Assembly (NCBI RefSeq): GCF_000686605.1
Contig: NZ_JMLC01000018.1
Location: forward strand, 1 to 45,994
Length of the DNA stretch: 45,994 nt
Direction: 5' to 3'
DNA from: Streptococcus sobrinus DSM 20742 = ATCC 33478
GTDB taxonomy: Bacteria; Bacillota; Bacilli; Lactobacillales; Streptococcaceae
The position numbers and the translations under genes were made by a program. The notes under the pieces are model-generated. The model saw nothing but the letters and a program-made list of their open reading frames with translations. It had not been told where the DNA came from and searched no databases. Each line of letters starts with the position of its first letter. Within the stretch, counting starts at the first letter, position 1. Below, in pieces: positions 19,529 through 29,133 of the stretch.

Positions 19529-20521
19529 ATGCAAGGAAAGAAAACTTATAAGATGCACAAGGTTAAAAAGCATTGGGTAAGCATTGCTGGTACAGCAACA
19601 GTCTTATCTGTCGCTTTATTAGCGAATAATCAGGTCAAGGCTGATGAACAAACAGAATCAACTGTTGTTCGGGCCGATAGCGCTGCTGTTGTAACCAAGC
19701 CTGCTGATGAGACCAGTCAGACTGACCAAGCACAGCCAGCGACTGCTGAACAAACGGCTACAGCTAATCAAAATCAGCAAGCTTCTGCTAATACTGCTGA
19801 TCAAGCCCAAGAGCAAAGACAGGATACAGCCAATCAAGATAAATGGCAAGCTGTTGATCAAGCTAGCCAACCTGAACAAGTCGCTACTGCTGTCGATCAA
19901 GTTCAAAACGCAGCTAAGAGCGATGCTAACCAAGTAGTAAGTACGGATGTAAAAGATAGCCATGCTGTTGTCAGCAAGGATGATGCCAAGTCATCTTCAG
20001 ACCAAGCAGCTGAGCAAGCTGGCTTCTACACAACTGGTAATAATGACTGGTATTATAAAAACGAAGATGGTAGCTTAGCAAAGGGCTTGCAAACCATCAA
20101 TGGCCAAACTCTCTACTTCGATAACAATACTGGTAAGCAGGTCAAAGGGGCTACAGCAACTATTGATGGTAAGGAATACTACTTCGACCAAGATACAGGT
20201 GATATGTGGAAGGATCGCTTCCGTCAAATTGACAAGCAAGACTATCGCGGGGTCGCTCCTGGTTCCAAGGTTGGGGTCGCTTGGCTCTACTATCAAGCCG
20301 ATGGTTCTGTTGCCTCAGGCTTGACCACTACTCCTGATGGACGGACCCTCATGTTTAATACCTATAATCATGAGCAAGTCAAGGGTAAAATGGTCAATAC
20401 GGATGGTAGCAATTATCGCTACTTCGACCTCCATACTGGAGACATGTTGCGCAACACCAGTATCTATGATGGCAGTCAAAAATACAACATCGATGAGAAC
20501 GGTATTGCAACCAAGGCCTAA
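19529..20521 (+). CDS. Secreted glucan-binding repeat protein, 330 aa
   Basis: The export signal (MQGKKTYKMHKVKKHWVSIA, cleavage likely after VKA at residue 38) is almost the same as in the next gene. Residues 39-165 are a Gln/Ala/Asp-rich linker sharing STVVRADSAAVVTKP with its neighbour. The C-terminal ~165 residues hold YG repeats (NNDWYYKNEDGSLAKGLQTI, ATIDGKEYYFDQDTGDMWKD, RYFDLHTGDMLRN). The protein ends with YNIDENGIATKA. There is no enzyme domain or wall anchor. It should bind alpha-glucan outside the cell; a Dei-like dextranase inhibitor is possible. AAGGAGG lies eight bases before the ATG, and the gene has its own promoter and terminator. Confidence 0.87.
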   Translation: MQGKKTYKMHKVKKHWVSIAGTATVLSVALLANNQVKADEQTESTVVRADSAAVVTKPADETSQTDQAQPATAEQTATANQNQQASANTADQAQEQRQDTANQDKWQAVDQASQPEQVATAVDQVQNAAKSDANQVVSTDVKDSHAVVSKDDAKSSSDQAAEQAGFYTTGNNDWYYKNEDGSLAKGLQTINGQTLYFDNNTGKQVKGATATIDGKEYYFDQDTGDMWKDRFRQIDKQDYRGVAPGSKVGVAWLYYQADGSVASGLTTTPDGRTLMFNTYNHEQVKGKMVNTDGSNYRYFDLHTGDMLRNTSIYDGSQKYNIDENGIATKA

Positions 20522-20549
20522 GCAACAATTATTTTTCTACTCTAACGTG

Positions 20550-20578
20550 AGAACCTTCTTTTGAGGAGGTTCTTTTTT
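20550..20578 (+). terminator. Terminator after the second glucan-binding protein
   Basis: AGAACCTTC pairs with GGAGGTTCT over nine positions with one G-U pair, followed by TTTTTT. Confidence 0.82.
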
Positions 20579-20646
20579 GATGTGAATATGCAAGAACTTT
20601 AATGTTACAAACCATTTTACGTTTTAATGAAAAAGATTCATTGGAG

Positions 20647-20717
20647 ATTACAAGGGATTTACATTTTCCCATCGTTTTAAGAATCGTTACAGAATCCTTG
20701 AAATACTATGATACAAT
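20647..20717 (+). promoter_or_regulatory. Candidate VicR/WalR box and promoter, third glucan-binding protein
   Basis: ATTACA-N5-TTTACA (20647-20663) is, on the minus strand, TGTAAA-N5-TGTAAT. This exactly fits the TGTWAH-N5-TGTWAH consensus of WalR/VicR. It is followed by ATCGTTTTAA and the extended -10 TGATACAAT (20709-20717). Confidence 0.6.
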
Positions 20718-20743
20718 AAGCTTTGCATAAGGAGGTAAAGTCT

Positions 20744-22033
20744 ATGCAAGGAAAGAATACCTACAAATTACACAAGGTTAAAAAGCATTGGGTAACCATT
20801 GCAGGAACGGCAACCCTTTTGTCGGCTTCACTCTTGGCCAACGGACAAGCAAATGCTGATGAACAGCAGGATTCAACTGTTGTTAGGGCTGATAGCACTG
20901 CCGTTGTTACCAAACCAGTTGACGCTCAGCAAACGAACCAGCCAACACAAATTCAAAATCAACAAGCAGACTATTCAGAATCAACTGATACTTCTGCAAT
21001 TCAAGAACAAGTAGCTAATCAGGCTGACCAAGGTCAAAAATGGGAAGCTGTTGATACCAATGATAAAACTGTACAAGATGTCACTGAGCAAATGCAGACT
21101 CAGGCAGCGACTTCAGCTAATCAAGAACAGCAACCTTCTGCATCTGCAGAAGATGCCAAGGTTCAAGTTGGCTTCTTAACAACTGGGAAAAACGATTGGT
21201 ACTACAGGCAAGAAGATGGTAACTTAGCCAAGGGGCTGCAAACCATCAACAGTCAAAAGCTTTACTTTGATCAGACAACTGGTCAGCAAGTTAAGGGAGC
21301 TACTGCTAAAATCGACAAAGACACCTACTACTTCGATGCTGATACTGGAGATATGTGGACCAATCGCTTTGCTGCTAATACGGATGGTAACTGGTTCTAT
21401 TTTGGTCAGGACGGAAAAGCTGTTAAAGGTTGGCAAACCATTGATGGCAAACGATACTTCTTTGATCGCTTGACTGGGGTACAGGCAAAAAACACAGCTC
21501 TTAATACTGATGAGCTCCAAACTCATTATTTTAAAGACAATGGAGAAATAGCTACCGACCTTTTCTTCCAAAGCAAGGCGGGAGATTGGTACTACAATGA
21601 TGAAAATGGAAACACTGCTCACGGCCGCGTGACCATTCATGGCAAGCATTACGCCTTCACAGACCGAGCGGGAACACAAATCAAGGGAAGTTATTATGCC
21701 GCTCCTTCTGGACCTTACAAATACTTCTATGATGGCAATAGCGGAGAGATTTTGACCAATAGCTTTGTCGCTGACCAGTATGGCAATTGGTATTACGTCA
21801 ATCAGGAGGGAACCTCCGTTCAGGGAACCCAAACCATCAATGGAGAAACCTACTATTTTGACCCTTATACTTCTGTACAAGCCAAGGGACGCCTCGTTAA
21901 GACCGAGGACAATAATTATCACTACTTCTATAAGGATAGTGGTGACTTAGCCAAGGACACAAGCATCACCATTGGCAATCAAACCTACGTCATTGACGCT
22001 AATGGTATCGCTACTAGAGTTTATGGTAACTAA
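20744..22033 (+). CDS. Secreted glucan-binding repeat protein, 429 aa
   Basis: I chose the ATG at 20744 (MQGKNTYKLHKVKKHWVTIA) because AAGGAGG precedes it. The signal is likely cleaved after residue 38 (ANA). A Gln/Thr/Asp-rich linker to about residue 145 shares STVVRADSTAVVTKP with the preceding gene, showing tandem duplication. Residues 145-429 hold about six YG repeats (KNDWYYRQEDGNLAKGLQTI, TNRFAANTDGNWFYFGQDGK, GDWYYNDENGNTAHGR, YGNWYYVNQEGTSVQG) and end YVIDANGIATRVYGN. No catalytic residues or LPXTG are present. It should bind glucan in the extracellular matrix. It is convergent with gtfI, whose product carries the same repeat family. Confidence 0.87.
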   Translation: MQGKNTYKLHKVKKHWVTIAGTATLLSASLLANGQANADEQQDSTVVRADSTAVVTKPVDAQQTNQPTQIQNQQADYSESTDTSAIQEQVANQADQGQKWEAVDTNDKTVQDVTEQMQTQAATSANQEQQPSASAEDAKVQVGFLTTGKNDWYYRQEDGNLAKGLQTINSQKLYFDQTTGQQVKGATAKIDKDTYYFDADTGDMWTNRFAANTDGNWFYFGQDGKAVKGWQTIDGKRYFFDRLTGVQAKNTALNTDELQTHYFKDNGEIATDLFFQSKAGDWYYNDENGNTAHGRVTIHGKHYAFTDRAGTQIKGSYYAAPSGPYKYFYDGNSGEILTNSFVADQYGNWYYVNQEGTSVQGTQTINGETYYFDPYTSVQAKGRLVKTEDNNYHYFYKDSGDLAKDTSITIGNQTYVIDANGIATRVYGN

Positions 22034-22047
22034 GTCAAATAGACAAA

Positions 22048-22079
22048 ACCACTCGGGAAAATTTCACGGGTGGTCTTTT
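22048..22079 (+). terminator. Terminator after the third glucan-binding protein
   Basis: ACCACTCG pairs with CGGGTGGT (one G-U pair) with a T-rich tail (CTTTTC). Confidence 0.7.
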
Positions 22080-22118
22080 CTAATCTAAGAAAAATGGACT
22101 TAAAGCGCTAAACCAAAA

Positions 22119-22145
22119 AAGACTTCCTCAGTCCGAGGAAGTCTT
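22119..22145 (-). terminator. Terminator of gtfI
   Basis: AAGACTTCCTC and GAGGAAGTCTT form a perfect 11-bp stem with a five-base loop, followed on the minus strand by TTTT. It serves gtfI and may also stop plus-strand readthrough. Confidence 0.88.
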
Positions 22146-22175
22146 CTCTGTATTGAGAAAATAAAATCTCAAATA

Positions 22176-25100
22176 TTAGTTCCAGCCACGGTAGATAGCT
22201 GCGCCATCATTACCGAAGTAATAATATTGACCGTAAACGAATTTCCATTGGTTGGTAATCATGCTACCTGAATTTTCATCGAAGTAGCGTATCTTACCGT
22301 CGGAAGTCCTTACTGCTTTACCTTTAGCTTGAATACCATTTTCGTCAAAGTAAACACGTTGGCTACCAACTGTTTGCAGGCCTGTCAAGACTTTACCATT
22401 TTTCACATAGAGCCACTGACCTTGGGCGTTTGAGTACCAGCCACTGCCAATTACCAATTGACCTTCCATGCTATAAAAGCGAAGAACTGAGCCGTCCTTG
22501 AAGATTTGACCCTTAGGATTTCCCGCTGTTTGAGCAGTGCCATCATTACCGAAGTAGTAAGTCTTACCGTTAACTGTTACAGACTTGTTGAAGGCTTGGT
22601 CGCCTGAATTTGCATCATAATAGCGAACCTTACCATCAGTTCCTGTTACCAGTTGTCCTTTGACTTGATGTCCATCTTCCTTGAAGTAAAGATGTTGACC
22701 ATTGATGGTCTGTTCCCCAGTCAAGGCTTTACCAGATTGGATATAAACCCAATCGTGATTTGCAGTTTCATACCAACCGCTGCCTGTTACCAGTTGTCCT
22801 TTGAGATTATAGAAACGAAGAGCACCTGAAGCATCCTTGAAGGTTTGTCCTTTGACAACGCTTGGATCAACTGCAACACCATCATTTCCGATAACATAGG
22901 TCTTGCCATCAGCGGCCTTAACAGTCTTGTTGAAGACTTGTTCACCAGATTTAGCGTCGTAGTAACGGATCTTACCATCAGTACCCTTGACGATATCTCC
23001 CTTGACTTGTTGGCCGTTAGCCTTGAAGTAAAGTTTTTGGCCACGAATAGTTTGAGCACCAGTCACAGCTGCACCATCTTTACCAAGGTAGAACCAATTG
23101 CCTGCCTTATCTTCAATGAAGGTATCAGTCCACATGTCACCTGAATCGACATCGTAGAAGTAAAGTTTACCTTCGTCAGAAGTTACGAAGTCACCCTTAA
23201 CTTGTTGACCGTTTGCTTCAAAGTAAAGTTTTTGTTTCCCAACGGTTTGAGCACCGGTAACGGCGACACCATCTTTACCTAGATAGTACCAGTGACCAGT
23301 CTTGTCAGCGATGAAGGTATTGGTTACAGCATTTCCATTATGTTGGTCAAAGTAACGTACCTTACCATCACGGGTGACAATAATCTTATCCTTAGCTTGA
23401 ACACCATCTTTATCAAAGTATTGAACATTGCCATCAACAGTTGTCAAGCCAACGGCCATGTTACCGTCCTTGAAGTAACGCCAGTCATTACCAAATTGTT
23501 GGTAACCATTTTCATAGCGTTTACCGTCATTTGCGTAGTAATGGCTATTGCCTTGAGCATCTGTATAAATAGTGTTGCGAAGAGCCGTACCATTTTCAAG
23601 GAAGAAATAGTTAGCACCATTAATGGTTTGAGCGCCAGTCACCATATAACCGTCTTTACCGAAGTAGTATAGATTGCCTGCTTCGGTAATGAAGCTTGCT
23701 TTGACTTGGTCACCAGTTGCACTTGAGTTATAAATATAACCCTTACCATCATAACGAATACCAGACTCTACAACCTTGCCGAGTAAGCTGCTTGGTAAGA
23801 AGAGTGTATCGCTGGCAACGTTGAAGTACTTGTTGCTGACTTGGTCGCTGAGGACATAATCGGCACCCCGGCCAAGAATATTACTTCCATTAAAGTACTT
23901 AGCAGACCATTGTTTAATCTTAACAGATGGATCAATCGCCTGACCAGTAGAGATTTGTTTCTTGGTAAAGAGTTCTGGATATTTTTCCTTTAATTCGTCA
24001 AGGAAGGCACCGCCGTATTTAGCTTGATAGTCATCACCAGAGCTCTTTGTATCTGTTACGTAGAGACTGTGATTAATTTGGCTTCCTGCGATTGGTTTGC
24101 CAAACTTATCTGTCCGAGTAACAGTGACCACTTCTTGTTTAGGGAAGGTGTACATTTGGTCTGGAACCCAGTCTGCCATAACCTTCAGGCCCTTAGCATG
24201 GAGAGCCTTGATAGCCTTAACCAATTGGTCGGCTGTACCATACTTGTTTGCTTTAGACATACCCAAGTCATAACGGTCGGTAAAGGCATAACCATTTTGA
24301 ATGACAGAGTCAAGGAACTGACCGTCAGTAGATGAGACATACTGAGGAGCCATTTCAAAGTCAGTGATTCCCCATGAAACAAATTTATCAACATTGTTAG
24401 CAATAACAACATTGGTATACTCTTCTTCTTTTGTCGCAAAAGATTGGAAGTTAGAGAAACCTTCAAACATGACGCGAGAGTCCATGGCAGCATCTTGATG
24501 GAGTGATTTTCCATCGGTACTTGCTGTATCGCTAGCTGCTACACGAATATCTTGGTCATCTGCTGCTCCCACTGGTACCCAGACTTGAAGGAAACCAGAA
24601 ACCTGAGGGTTAGCAACCCCCTTGAGATCGTCGTTCAAGAAGTAGAGGTAACCATTTTCATCTGTGCGCTTAACCAGACCAGCCTTGCTAGCATCAGCAT
24701 CTGTAGCATAGGTTGCAACACCGTCTTTAGTTGATACCATAAGAGCACGGTATTCTTGGTTAGCGTGGGCAGCACCCATGTTGAGGGCTACAACCTTTCC
24801 ATCCAAGCTAAAGTTGGGTTGGTTTCCCATAACAACGCCGACACCTGACGTACGAGTTGTCGCATCACCCTTATCGCTTTGTTTAAGGGCACCCTTACCA
24901 TAACGGACAGAAGTCAAGATTTCGCCATTACCGATTTGGTAATTTTGCATAGCCTGACCACCTGAAACGTACTTCATACGAGCCTTTAGGAGTGATTCGA
25001 TAGCATCGTAGTTCACAGTCTTATTAGCCATGTATTGGCCATCATCGGTGAACATATCTCCATAGTAGACACGTGGGATAGAGCCCTTGTTTGTGAGAAG

Positions 25101-26948
25101 CAGGGTGTAAGAGAGCGGCACATTGTAGTGAGTGTATTTTTTATCAGTCTTCTTGAGATCTTCGTTGTAAATCTTGAAAGCTTGATCAATTTCTTCTTGG
25201 GTGAATGAATAACCAAATGAATTTGGATTAATCTCAGCCTTAATAATATCACGAATGATATCCTGAACTTCACTATCATGAGCCCGAGCAAAGCTGTAAC
25301 TTGGAACAGTTTCAACCTCACGGTCATCCACTTCACGGTCAACCAGACTGTTGTGGATGAGGGGATTCAAGCCAGAACGTTTGTCCAATGGTTTAGCCAA
25401 AGACCAAAGCATAGACAAACGGAACTTGTTGTCCATGTTCATGAGGTTGTCGCCATCATCATGGAGATAAGGGGTATCGTTGTCGCTCCATGCTTCTACG
25501 ATAGAAACGTGGTTATTAGCATTTTTGTTGTTTTTATCGATACCGTAAGCTGCCTTAAGGTAATCACTAGAGATTTGCAGAAGGTCAGCATCGACATTAT
25601 CTACCGCATCAACACGGATAGAGTCAAAGTTAGCATCCGCATCTTTAGCATAGATAGAGCCAAAGTTGAGCAGGTAATGCAGCCAGTTGAGTTGCTCTGC
25701 TTGAACGACGGGATTAGAGTTATCCACGTCGTTAGCCAGAAGGAACTCATAACCACCCAACGGGTCGTTAGCATTGTAGGTGAAACGAGAGTCCAGGGAA
25801 CCAGTTTGGTTAGTTGGTGTGCGATTGAGCAAACGATAGTTCGATTGCGTATCTGGTGTCAAATCAGATTGGTTATCGAACTTGAGGGCACCATTTTGCA
25901 AGTGGTCATCGTATGGCTTTTCGCTTTCACCATTCCATTGTGGTTGAGTTTTAACAAAAGCTGAGATAGCTTCACGCAACCATTTGGTATTTTGTTCAGT
26001 TGTAATCTTTTGTTCGATACGGGCTTGAACCAGTTCAGCTGCTGCTGTCAGGTCAGCCTGGCTCGTTTCAGCGGTATAGGTTTTATCGATACCAACAACC
26101 TTGTTCATGTAGTTAACATAGTTGCGTTTGGTTTCGGTATCTGGCCACCAAGCCATGAGAAGCGGGCGGAAGTCATCTTTGCCAGATTCTGTCCAAGTTT
26201 TTCCGTCTTTCAGGATTGATTTTGGACGATACCAAGAGTCAGCTGTCAGGTAGTTATCAACGGCTTCAAAATTTTCAGCTGAGGTGCTGTAGGCACGGTT
26301 ATTAGCTGCAAATATTGTTGCATTTTGACTTACAGCTGAACTGGACTTGTCGGCATCAACCTTGCTAGTGTCCTTGTAAGCGCCAGTTTCATCAAAGTAA
26401 TAAATCTTATCACCAACGCTGACAGCAAAGTTTTTCTTAACATTGCCATCTTGGTCGTAGTAATAATATTTACCGTCAACCTGCTTAACATTTGACATTT
26501 TAGCCAAGTCTGATGGAATTGAATCAGATTCAGCAGTAGCCACATTCTTGGCTTCTGCTAACATCTCATCTGTAAAACCTTGGTTCTCATTTTCAGTCGG
26601 AACCCACTTAGCTTCATTAGCATTTGTGGTTGTTTGAGCTGCCGTGTCTGTGCTAGCTGTTGTTCCTTGAGTTTGCTCTGCTGCTGATGCTTGATCTGTT
26701 GCTGCATCAGTTGAAGCAGACTGTTCTGATGTAGCTGTTGCTGCAATAGAAGTCTGGTCAGTGGCTTGATTGTTAGTAGTCTGGTCACCAGTTACCACGG
26801 CTTGGTTGCTATCATCACTAGCAGTGTCTGTATCCGCACTAGCTACTGAAGCACCAAGGGCTGATGCCAACATGGTGGCAGATGCGACAGAGAGGGTTAC
26901 CCATCTCTTTTTCACCTTATGCATCTTAAAACGTACATTCTTCTCCAT
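22176..26948 (-). CDS. gtfI: Glucansucrase GTF-I (GH70), insoluble glucan synthase
   Basis: The 1590-residue secreted enzyme makes alpha-glucan from sucrose. Residues 1-38 are the export signal ([11 protein letters not shown] type, cleaved near VASA). A variable Thr/Ala/Asp-rich region runs to about 190 and the GH70 core to about 1030. YG glucan-binding repeats fill the C terminus. The nucleophile is Asp447 ([14 protein letters not shown]), the acid/base Glu485 (VSIVEAWS) and the stabiliser Asp558 ([14 protein letters not shown]). These are offset by six from the published D453/E491/D564 of S. downei [13 protein letters not shown] is typical of enzymes making alpha-1,3-rich insoluble glucan. 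The start has AGGAGG eight to nine bases upstream. The sequence closely matches S. sobrinus / S. downei GTF-I from memory. It is convergent with three glucan-binding protein genes. Confidence 0.96.
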   Translation of the reverse strand: MEKNVRFKMHKVKKRWVTLSVASATMLASALGASVASADTDTASDDSNQAVVTGDQTTNNQATDQTSIAATATSEQSASTDAATDQASAAEQTQGTTASTDTAAQTTTNANEAKWVPTENENQGFTDEMLAEAKNVATAESDSIPSDLAKMSNVKQVDGKYYYYDQDGNVKKNFAVSVGDKIYYFDETGAYKDTSKVDADKSSSAVSQNATIFAANNRAYSTSAENFEAVDNYLTADSWYRPKSILKDGKTWTESGKDDFRPLLMAWWPDTETKRNYVNYMNKVVGIDKTYTAETSQADLTAAAELVQARIEQKITTEQNTKWLREAISAFVKTQPQWNGESEKPYDDHLQNGALKFDNQSDLTPDTQSNYRLLNRTPTNQTGSLDSRFTYNANDPLGGYEFLLANDVDNSNPVVQAEQLNWLHYLLNFGSIYAKDADANFDSIRVDAVDNVDADLLQISSDYLKAAYGIDKNNKNANNHVSIVEAWSDNDTPYLHDDGDNLMNMDNKFRLSMLWSLAKPLDKRSGLNPLIHNSLVDREVDDREVETVPSYSFARAHDSEVQDIIRDIIKAEINPNSFGYSFTQEEIDQAFKIYNEDLKKTDKKYTHYNVPLSYTLLLTNKGSIPRVYYGDMFTDDGQYMANKTVNYDAIESLLKARMKYVSGGQAMQNYQIGNGEILTSVRYGKGALKQSDKGDATTRTSGVGVVMGNQPNFSLDGKVVALNMGAAHANQEYRALMVSTKDGVATYATDADASKAGLVKRTDENGYLYFLNDDLKGVANPQVSGFLQVWVPVGAADDQDIRVAASDTASTDGKSLHQDAAMDSRVMFEGFSNFQSFATKEEEYTNVVIANNVDKFVSWGITDFEMAPQYVSSTDGQFLDSVIQNGYAFTDRYDLGMSKANKYGTADQLVKAIKALHAKGLKVMADWVPDQMYTFPKQEVVTVTRTDKFGKPIAGSQINHSLYVTDTKSSGDDYQAKYGGAFLDELKEKYPELFTKKQISTGQAIDPSVKIKQWSAKYFNGSNILGRGADYVLSDQVSNKYFNVASDTLFLPSSLLGKVVESGIRYDGKGYIYNSSATGDQVKASFITEAGNLYYFGKDGYMVTGAQTINGANYFFLENGTALRNTIYTDAQGNSHYYANDGKRYENGYQQFGNDWRYFKDGNMAVGLTTVDGNVQYFDKDGVQAKDKIIVTRDGKVRYFDQHNGNAVTNTFIADKTGHWYYLGKDGVAVTGAQTVGKQKLYFEANGQQVKGDFVTSDEGKLYFYDVDSGDMWTDTFIEDKAGNWFYLGKDGAAVTGAQTIRGQKLYFKANGQQVKGDIVKGTDGKIRYYDAKSGEQVFNKTVKAADGKTYVIGNDGVAVDPSVVKGQTFKDASGALRFYNLKGQLVTGSGWYETANHDWVYIQSGKALTGEQTINGQHLYFKEDGHQVKGQLVTGTDGKVRYYDANSGDQAFNKSVTVNGKTYYFGNDGTAQTAGNPKGQIFKDGSVLRFYSMEGQLVIGSGWYSNAQGQWLYVKNGKVLTGLQTVGSQRVYFDENGIQAKGKAVRTSDGKIRYFDENSGSMITNQWKFVYGQYYYFGNDGAAIYRGWN

Positions 26949-26963
26949 GAACGGAGTCCTCCT

Positions 26964-27054
26964 AATTTGAAAAAAATAACGATCGTTAACTTTTTAGTAG
27001 TTAAGACTACTCTAATCGTCAGCTTATTTTACCACAATTTACAATTTATTTCTA
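26964..27054 (-). promoter_or_regulatory. gtfI promoter and leader
   Basis: On the minus strand TAGAAA and an extended -10 (TGG TAAAAT, 27034-27026) are 17 bp apart. A TGTAAA half-site (27043-27038) lies between them. The ~75-base leader contains AGTAGT-CTTA-ACTACT and the palindrome TAACGATCGTTA (near 26977-26988), possible operators or RNA hairpins. Confidence 0.5.
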
Positions 27055-27226
27055 GTTATTAACATTTTATTAAACCTTTCCTTCTGGATTTCACTTTTAA
27101 ACTGGTGTCATTCTCATCAAAAACCGGTCTTATACTATTTTAGTCCCTTAGACTTCTGTAATACTTTGTCATATTTTAGGTTCAATGAAAACCAAAGGTT
27201 CATTTTTTAGAGTTTCTAACGCAGCT

Positions 27227-27259
27227 AGTTTATCAGTGATTGAAAATCACTGATAAACT
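27227..27259. repeat. Perfect 15-bp inverted repeat
   Basis: AGTTTATCAGTGATT and its exact reverse complement are separated by GAA. No T-run follows on either strand. Confidence 0.75.
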
Positions 27260-27416
27260 GCGGTAATCGCTAGGGTGACTGACCTAGCTGCCTGACTCTT
27301 TCATTTTCAAATAGAGCATCGGTTTTGAAAACGCCATGGCGTTAGTTGTGCGGATGCAAGAATAAACCGTTTGGGGAAGGGGTTGTTAAATCCAAAGGCG
27401 TTTCATGGCGACACGA

Positions 27417-27447
27417 AGTTAGGACAGTCAATTTTACTGGCCTAACT
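27417..27447. repeat. 12-bp inverted repeat, one mismatch
   Basis: AGTTAGGACAGT pairs with ACTGGCCTAACT across a seven-base loop, with a single mismatch. Confidence 0.6.
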
Positions 27448-27605
27448 GAGTTAGCGAGAGAGTTACGTCATAGAGATTGGCGTTAGGGGGTCGGACAAAA
27501 AAGGGCTTGGACAGTCGGCAAAACCTTCGTGGTCCCTCACTTTCCCATTTCAAGGTGTCAGGCTAAAATAGTCCACCAGACATTTTGAATCCCCGAAAAT
27601 TTCCC

Positions 27606-27636
27606 TTATTGGTAACAGCGCAACTGTTACCAATAA
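27606..27636. repeat. Perfect 13-bp inverted repeat
   Basis: TTATTGGTAACAG and CTGTTACCAATAA flank CGCAA. Neither strand has a terminal T-run, so a simple terminator is unlikely. Confidence 0.75.
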
Positions 27637-27772
27637 TACCACTAGAGCGAAACTATCAGATTAAGCGCACTTCGTTTGCTATTCCTCTAAACTGTTTAGC
27701 AAACCGGTTGAAATCTCTGATTTTGATTTTCACTAAGGATAAGTCAGTATAAAGGGGTGAAAACTGAGAGCC

Positions 27773-27798
27773 AAAAAAAACAGGCTTGAAGCCTGCTT
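27773..27798 (-). terminator. Terminator of the rplU-prp-rpmA operon
   Basis: The minus strand reads AGCAGGC-TTCAA-GCCTGTT followed by eight T residues, starting shortly after the rpmA stop codon. Confidence 0.88.
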
Positions 27799-27805
27799 TT
27801 TAAAC

Positions 27806-28099
27806 TTATTTTGCGATTGGGTAAACAGAAACTTGTTTCTTATCGCGTCCTTTACGTTCGAAACGAACCACACCTTCAACCTTAGCGAAGAGGGTATCAT
27901 CTCCCCCACGGCCAACATTAGCACCTGGATAGATATGAGTTCCGCGTTGACGGTAAAGGATTGAACCACCTGTTACAGTTTGGCCGTCTGCAGCTTTAGC
28001 ACCAAGGCGTTTGCTTTCAGAGTCACGTCCATTTGAGGTAGAACCTCCACCTTTTTTGTGGGCGAAGTGTTGCAAGTTAGAAAGATTAAGTTTAATCAT
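27806..28099 (-). CDS. rpmA: Ribosomal protein bL27
   Basis: The 97-residue protein starts [12 protein letters not shown], followed by [21 protein letters not shown], the invariant mature L27 start. The N-terminal extension is the type removed by the Prp protease, which cuts after Phe12 in Gram-positive bacteria. L27 sits near the peptidyl-transferase centre. AAAGGAAACTATT precedes the ATG. It is last in rplU-prp-rpmA, 23 bp after prp. Confidence 0.98.
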   Translation of the reverse strand: MIKLNLSNLQHFAHKKGGGSTSNGRDSESKRLGAKAADGQTVTGGSILYRQRGTHIYPGANVGRGGDDTLFAKVEGVVRFERKGRDKKQVSVYPIAK

Positions 28100-28122
28100 A
28101 ATAGTTTCCTTTCGTTGAATAC

Positions 28123-28455
28123 TTATTTAATGATAGGTTGGGCAACATATTCCGAAGAATTTTCCGCTAGATTTTTCAGTCCAATTAGAACCGAATCAAA
28201 GAGCGTTTGCCAAACCTTAAGTTGGTCAGGAGTTAAGCCTTGCGGTCTTTGAATCCGCAAGTAGCCTCCCTCATTAGCCATTTCAAGCTTGGCTTCCTGC
28301 CCCGTCAAAACTGCTACTGAATTAGCAAAGTTGAGCGTCAGCATGGAAACCGCAGCACAGACAATATCAAAGCCATACTCACCACTGCCAGCGTGACCTG
28401 AAACTTCCATTTCCGACCAGCCCTCAGTATCTTTTGTAAATACCGCTCGAATCAT
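28123..28455 (-). CDS. prp: Ribosomal-processing cysteine protease Prp
   Basis: The 110-residue protein has the Prp catalytic pair His21 and Cys33 in [20 protein letters not shown]. It removes the N-terminal extension of bL27, the product of the next gene, whose extension carries the expected NLQHF/A site. It lies 9 bp after rplU, with an AAGGT that overlaps the rplU stop region. This order (L21, Prp, L27) is conserved in Firmicutes. Confidence 0.95.
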   Translation of the reverse strand: MIRAVFTKDTEGWSEMEVSGHAGSGEYGFDIVCAAVSMLTLNFANSVAVLTGQEAKLEMANEGGYLRIQRPQGLTPDQLKVWQTLFDSVLIGLKNLAENSSEYVAQPIIK

Positions 28456-28464
28456 CCGACTACC

Positions 28465-28779
28465 TTAGGCCTTGATTGACTTGATAAAGACCTTAGTATA
28501 AGGTTGACGATGACCTTGCTTGCGGTGGCTACCTTTTTTTGGTTTGTACTTGTAAGTAACAACCTTCTTTTGTTTTCCTTGTTTTTCAACAGTTCCAACA
28601 ACACTAGCTCCGTCAACGAGTGGGCTACCAACCTTAGTAGCGTCTCCACCAACAAGAACAACTTGGTCAAAAGTGACTTCTGCTCCTGCTTCTACGTCAA
28701 GTTTTTCAACGTAGATGGTCTGACCTTCTTCAACTTTAACTTGTTTTCCACCAGTTTTGATGATTGCGTATGTGCTCAT
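28465..28779 (-). CDS. rplU: Ribosomal protein bL21
   Basis: The 104-residue protein starts [20 protein letters not shown], the universal L21 opening, and ends [16 protein letters not shown] with the conserved RQPYT motif. It binds 23S rRNA domain I in the large subunit. TAGGAGGTGCATA precedes the ATG. It is preceded by an L21 leader RNA and promoter, and is first in rplU-prp-rpmA. Confidence 0.98.
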   Translation of the reverse strand: MSTYAIIKTGGKQVKVEEGQTIYVEKLDVEAGAEVTFDQVVLVGGDATKVGSPLVDGASVVGTVEKQGKQKKVVTYKYKPKKGSHRKQGHRQPYTKVFIKSIKA

Positions 28780-28844
28780 TATGCACCTCCTATAAGATTT
28801 TTGTGTGAAGGAATTCTCCTTCTTGTGAAGACTCGCCTAGAATC

Positions 28845-28927
28845 GTGAGAGCCGAACTCTTACTTAGAAGAGACCTTTATGCAAGGCCTCCAACGATTTT
28901 CGTGCGGTTGCACAGGATGTGCATATT
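28845..28927 (-). ncRNA. L21 leader (autoregulatory 5' UTR element)
   Basis: The minus strand carries the conserved pattern of the Firmicute L21 leader: CCTGTGCAACCGCACGAAAA, TCGTTGGAGGCCTTGCATAA and AGGTCTCTTCTAAGTAAGAG. It lies directly upstream of rplU. It is thought to bind L21 and reduce expression. Boundaries are approximate. Confidence 0.88.
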
Positions 28928-28940
28928 AGTCAACAGTCCT

Positions 28941-28969
28941 ATTTTACCACTAGCAGCTAATAATTTCAA
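28941..28969 (-). promoter_or_regulatory. Promoter of the rplU operon
   Basis: TTGAAA and TAAAAT are 17 bp apart on the minus strand, with an extended TGG before the -10. The start site would fall just before the L21 leader. I see nothing else in 28970-29133. Confidence 0.7.
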
Positions 28970-29133
28970 GCCTCAACCTACCCACTTCTAGTTTTACTAT
29001 CAACGAGGTATTGCTAGGTTTAATTGCCTTTTTAATGGTTGGGGGAGAAAATTCATGTAATGGACAAGCTGGGGCGATAAAATGTGACTACTCCATTGGC
29101 TATCCGTCGGCGCAAAGACTTACGCACTCCAAG

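Larger units (their letters stand above)
26949..27805. other. 857-bp gene-free region with strong hairpins
   Basis: Apart from the gtfI promoter and the rpmA terminator I find no gene. Three striking inverted repeats stand out: 27227-27259, 27417-27447 and 27606-27636. No tRNA or rRNA signature was recognised. Confidence 0.5.

Noticed and set aside
17310..22033. Choline-binding proteins
   Set aside because: The repeats resemble pneumococcal choline-binding modules, but they match the YG glucan-binding repeats of the adjacent glucansucrase better. Choline in the wall is not expected in mutans-group streptococci.
25278..25964. 228-codon plus-strand open frame inside gtfI
   Set aside because: It lies wholly inside the conserved GH70 catalytic region on the opposite strand and has no start signals.
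26949..27805. tRNA or rRNA genes in the gene-free region
   Set aside because: No cloverleaf with T-loop consensus and no rRNA-like sequence was found on either strand.
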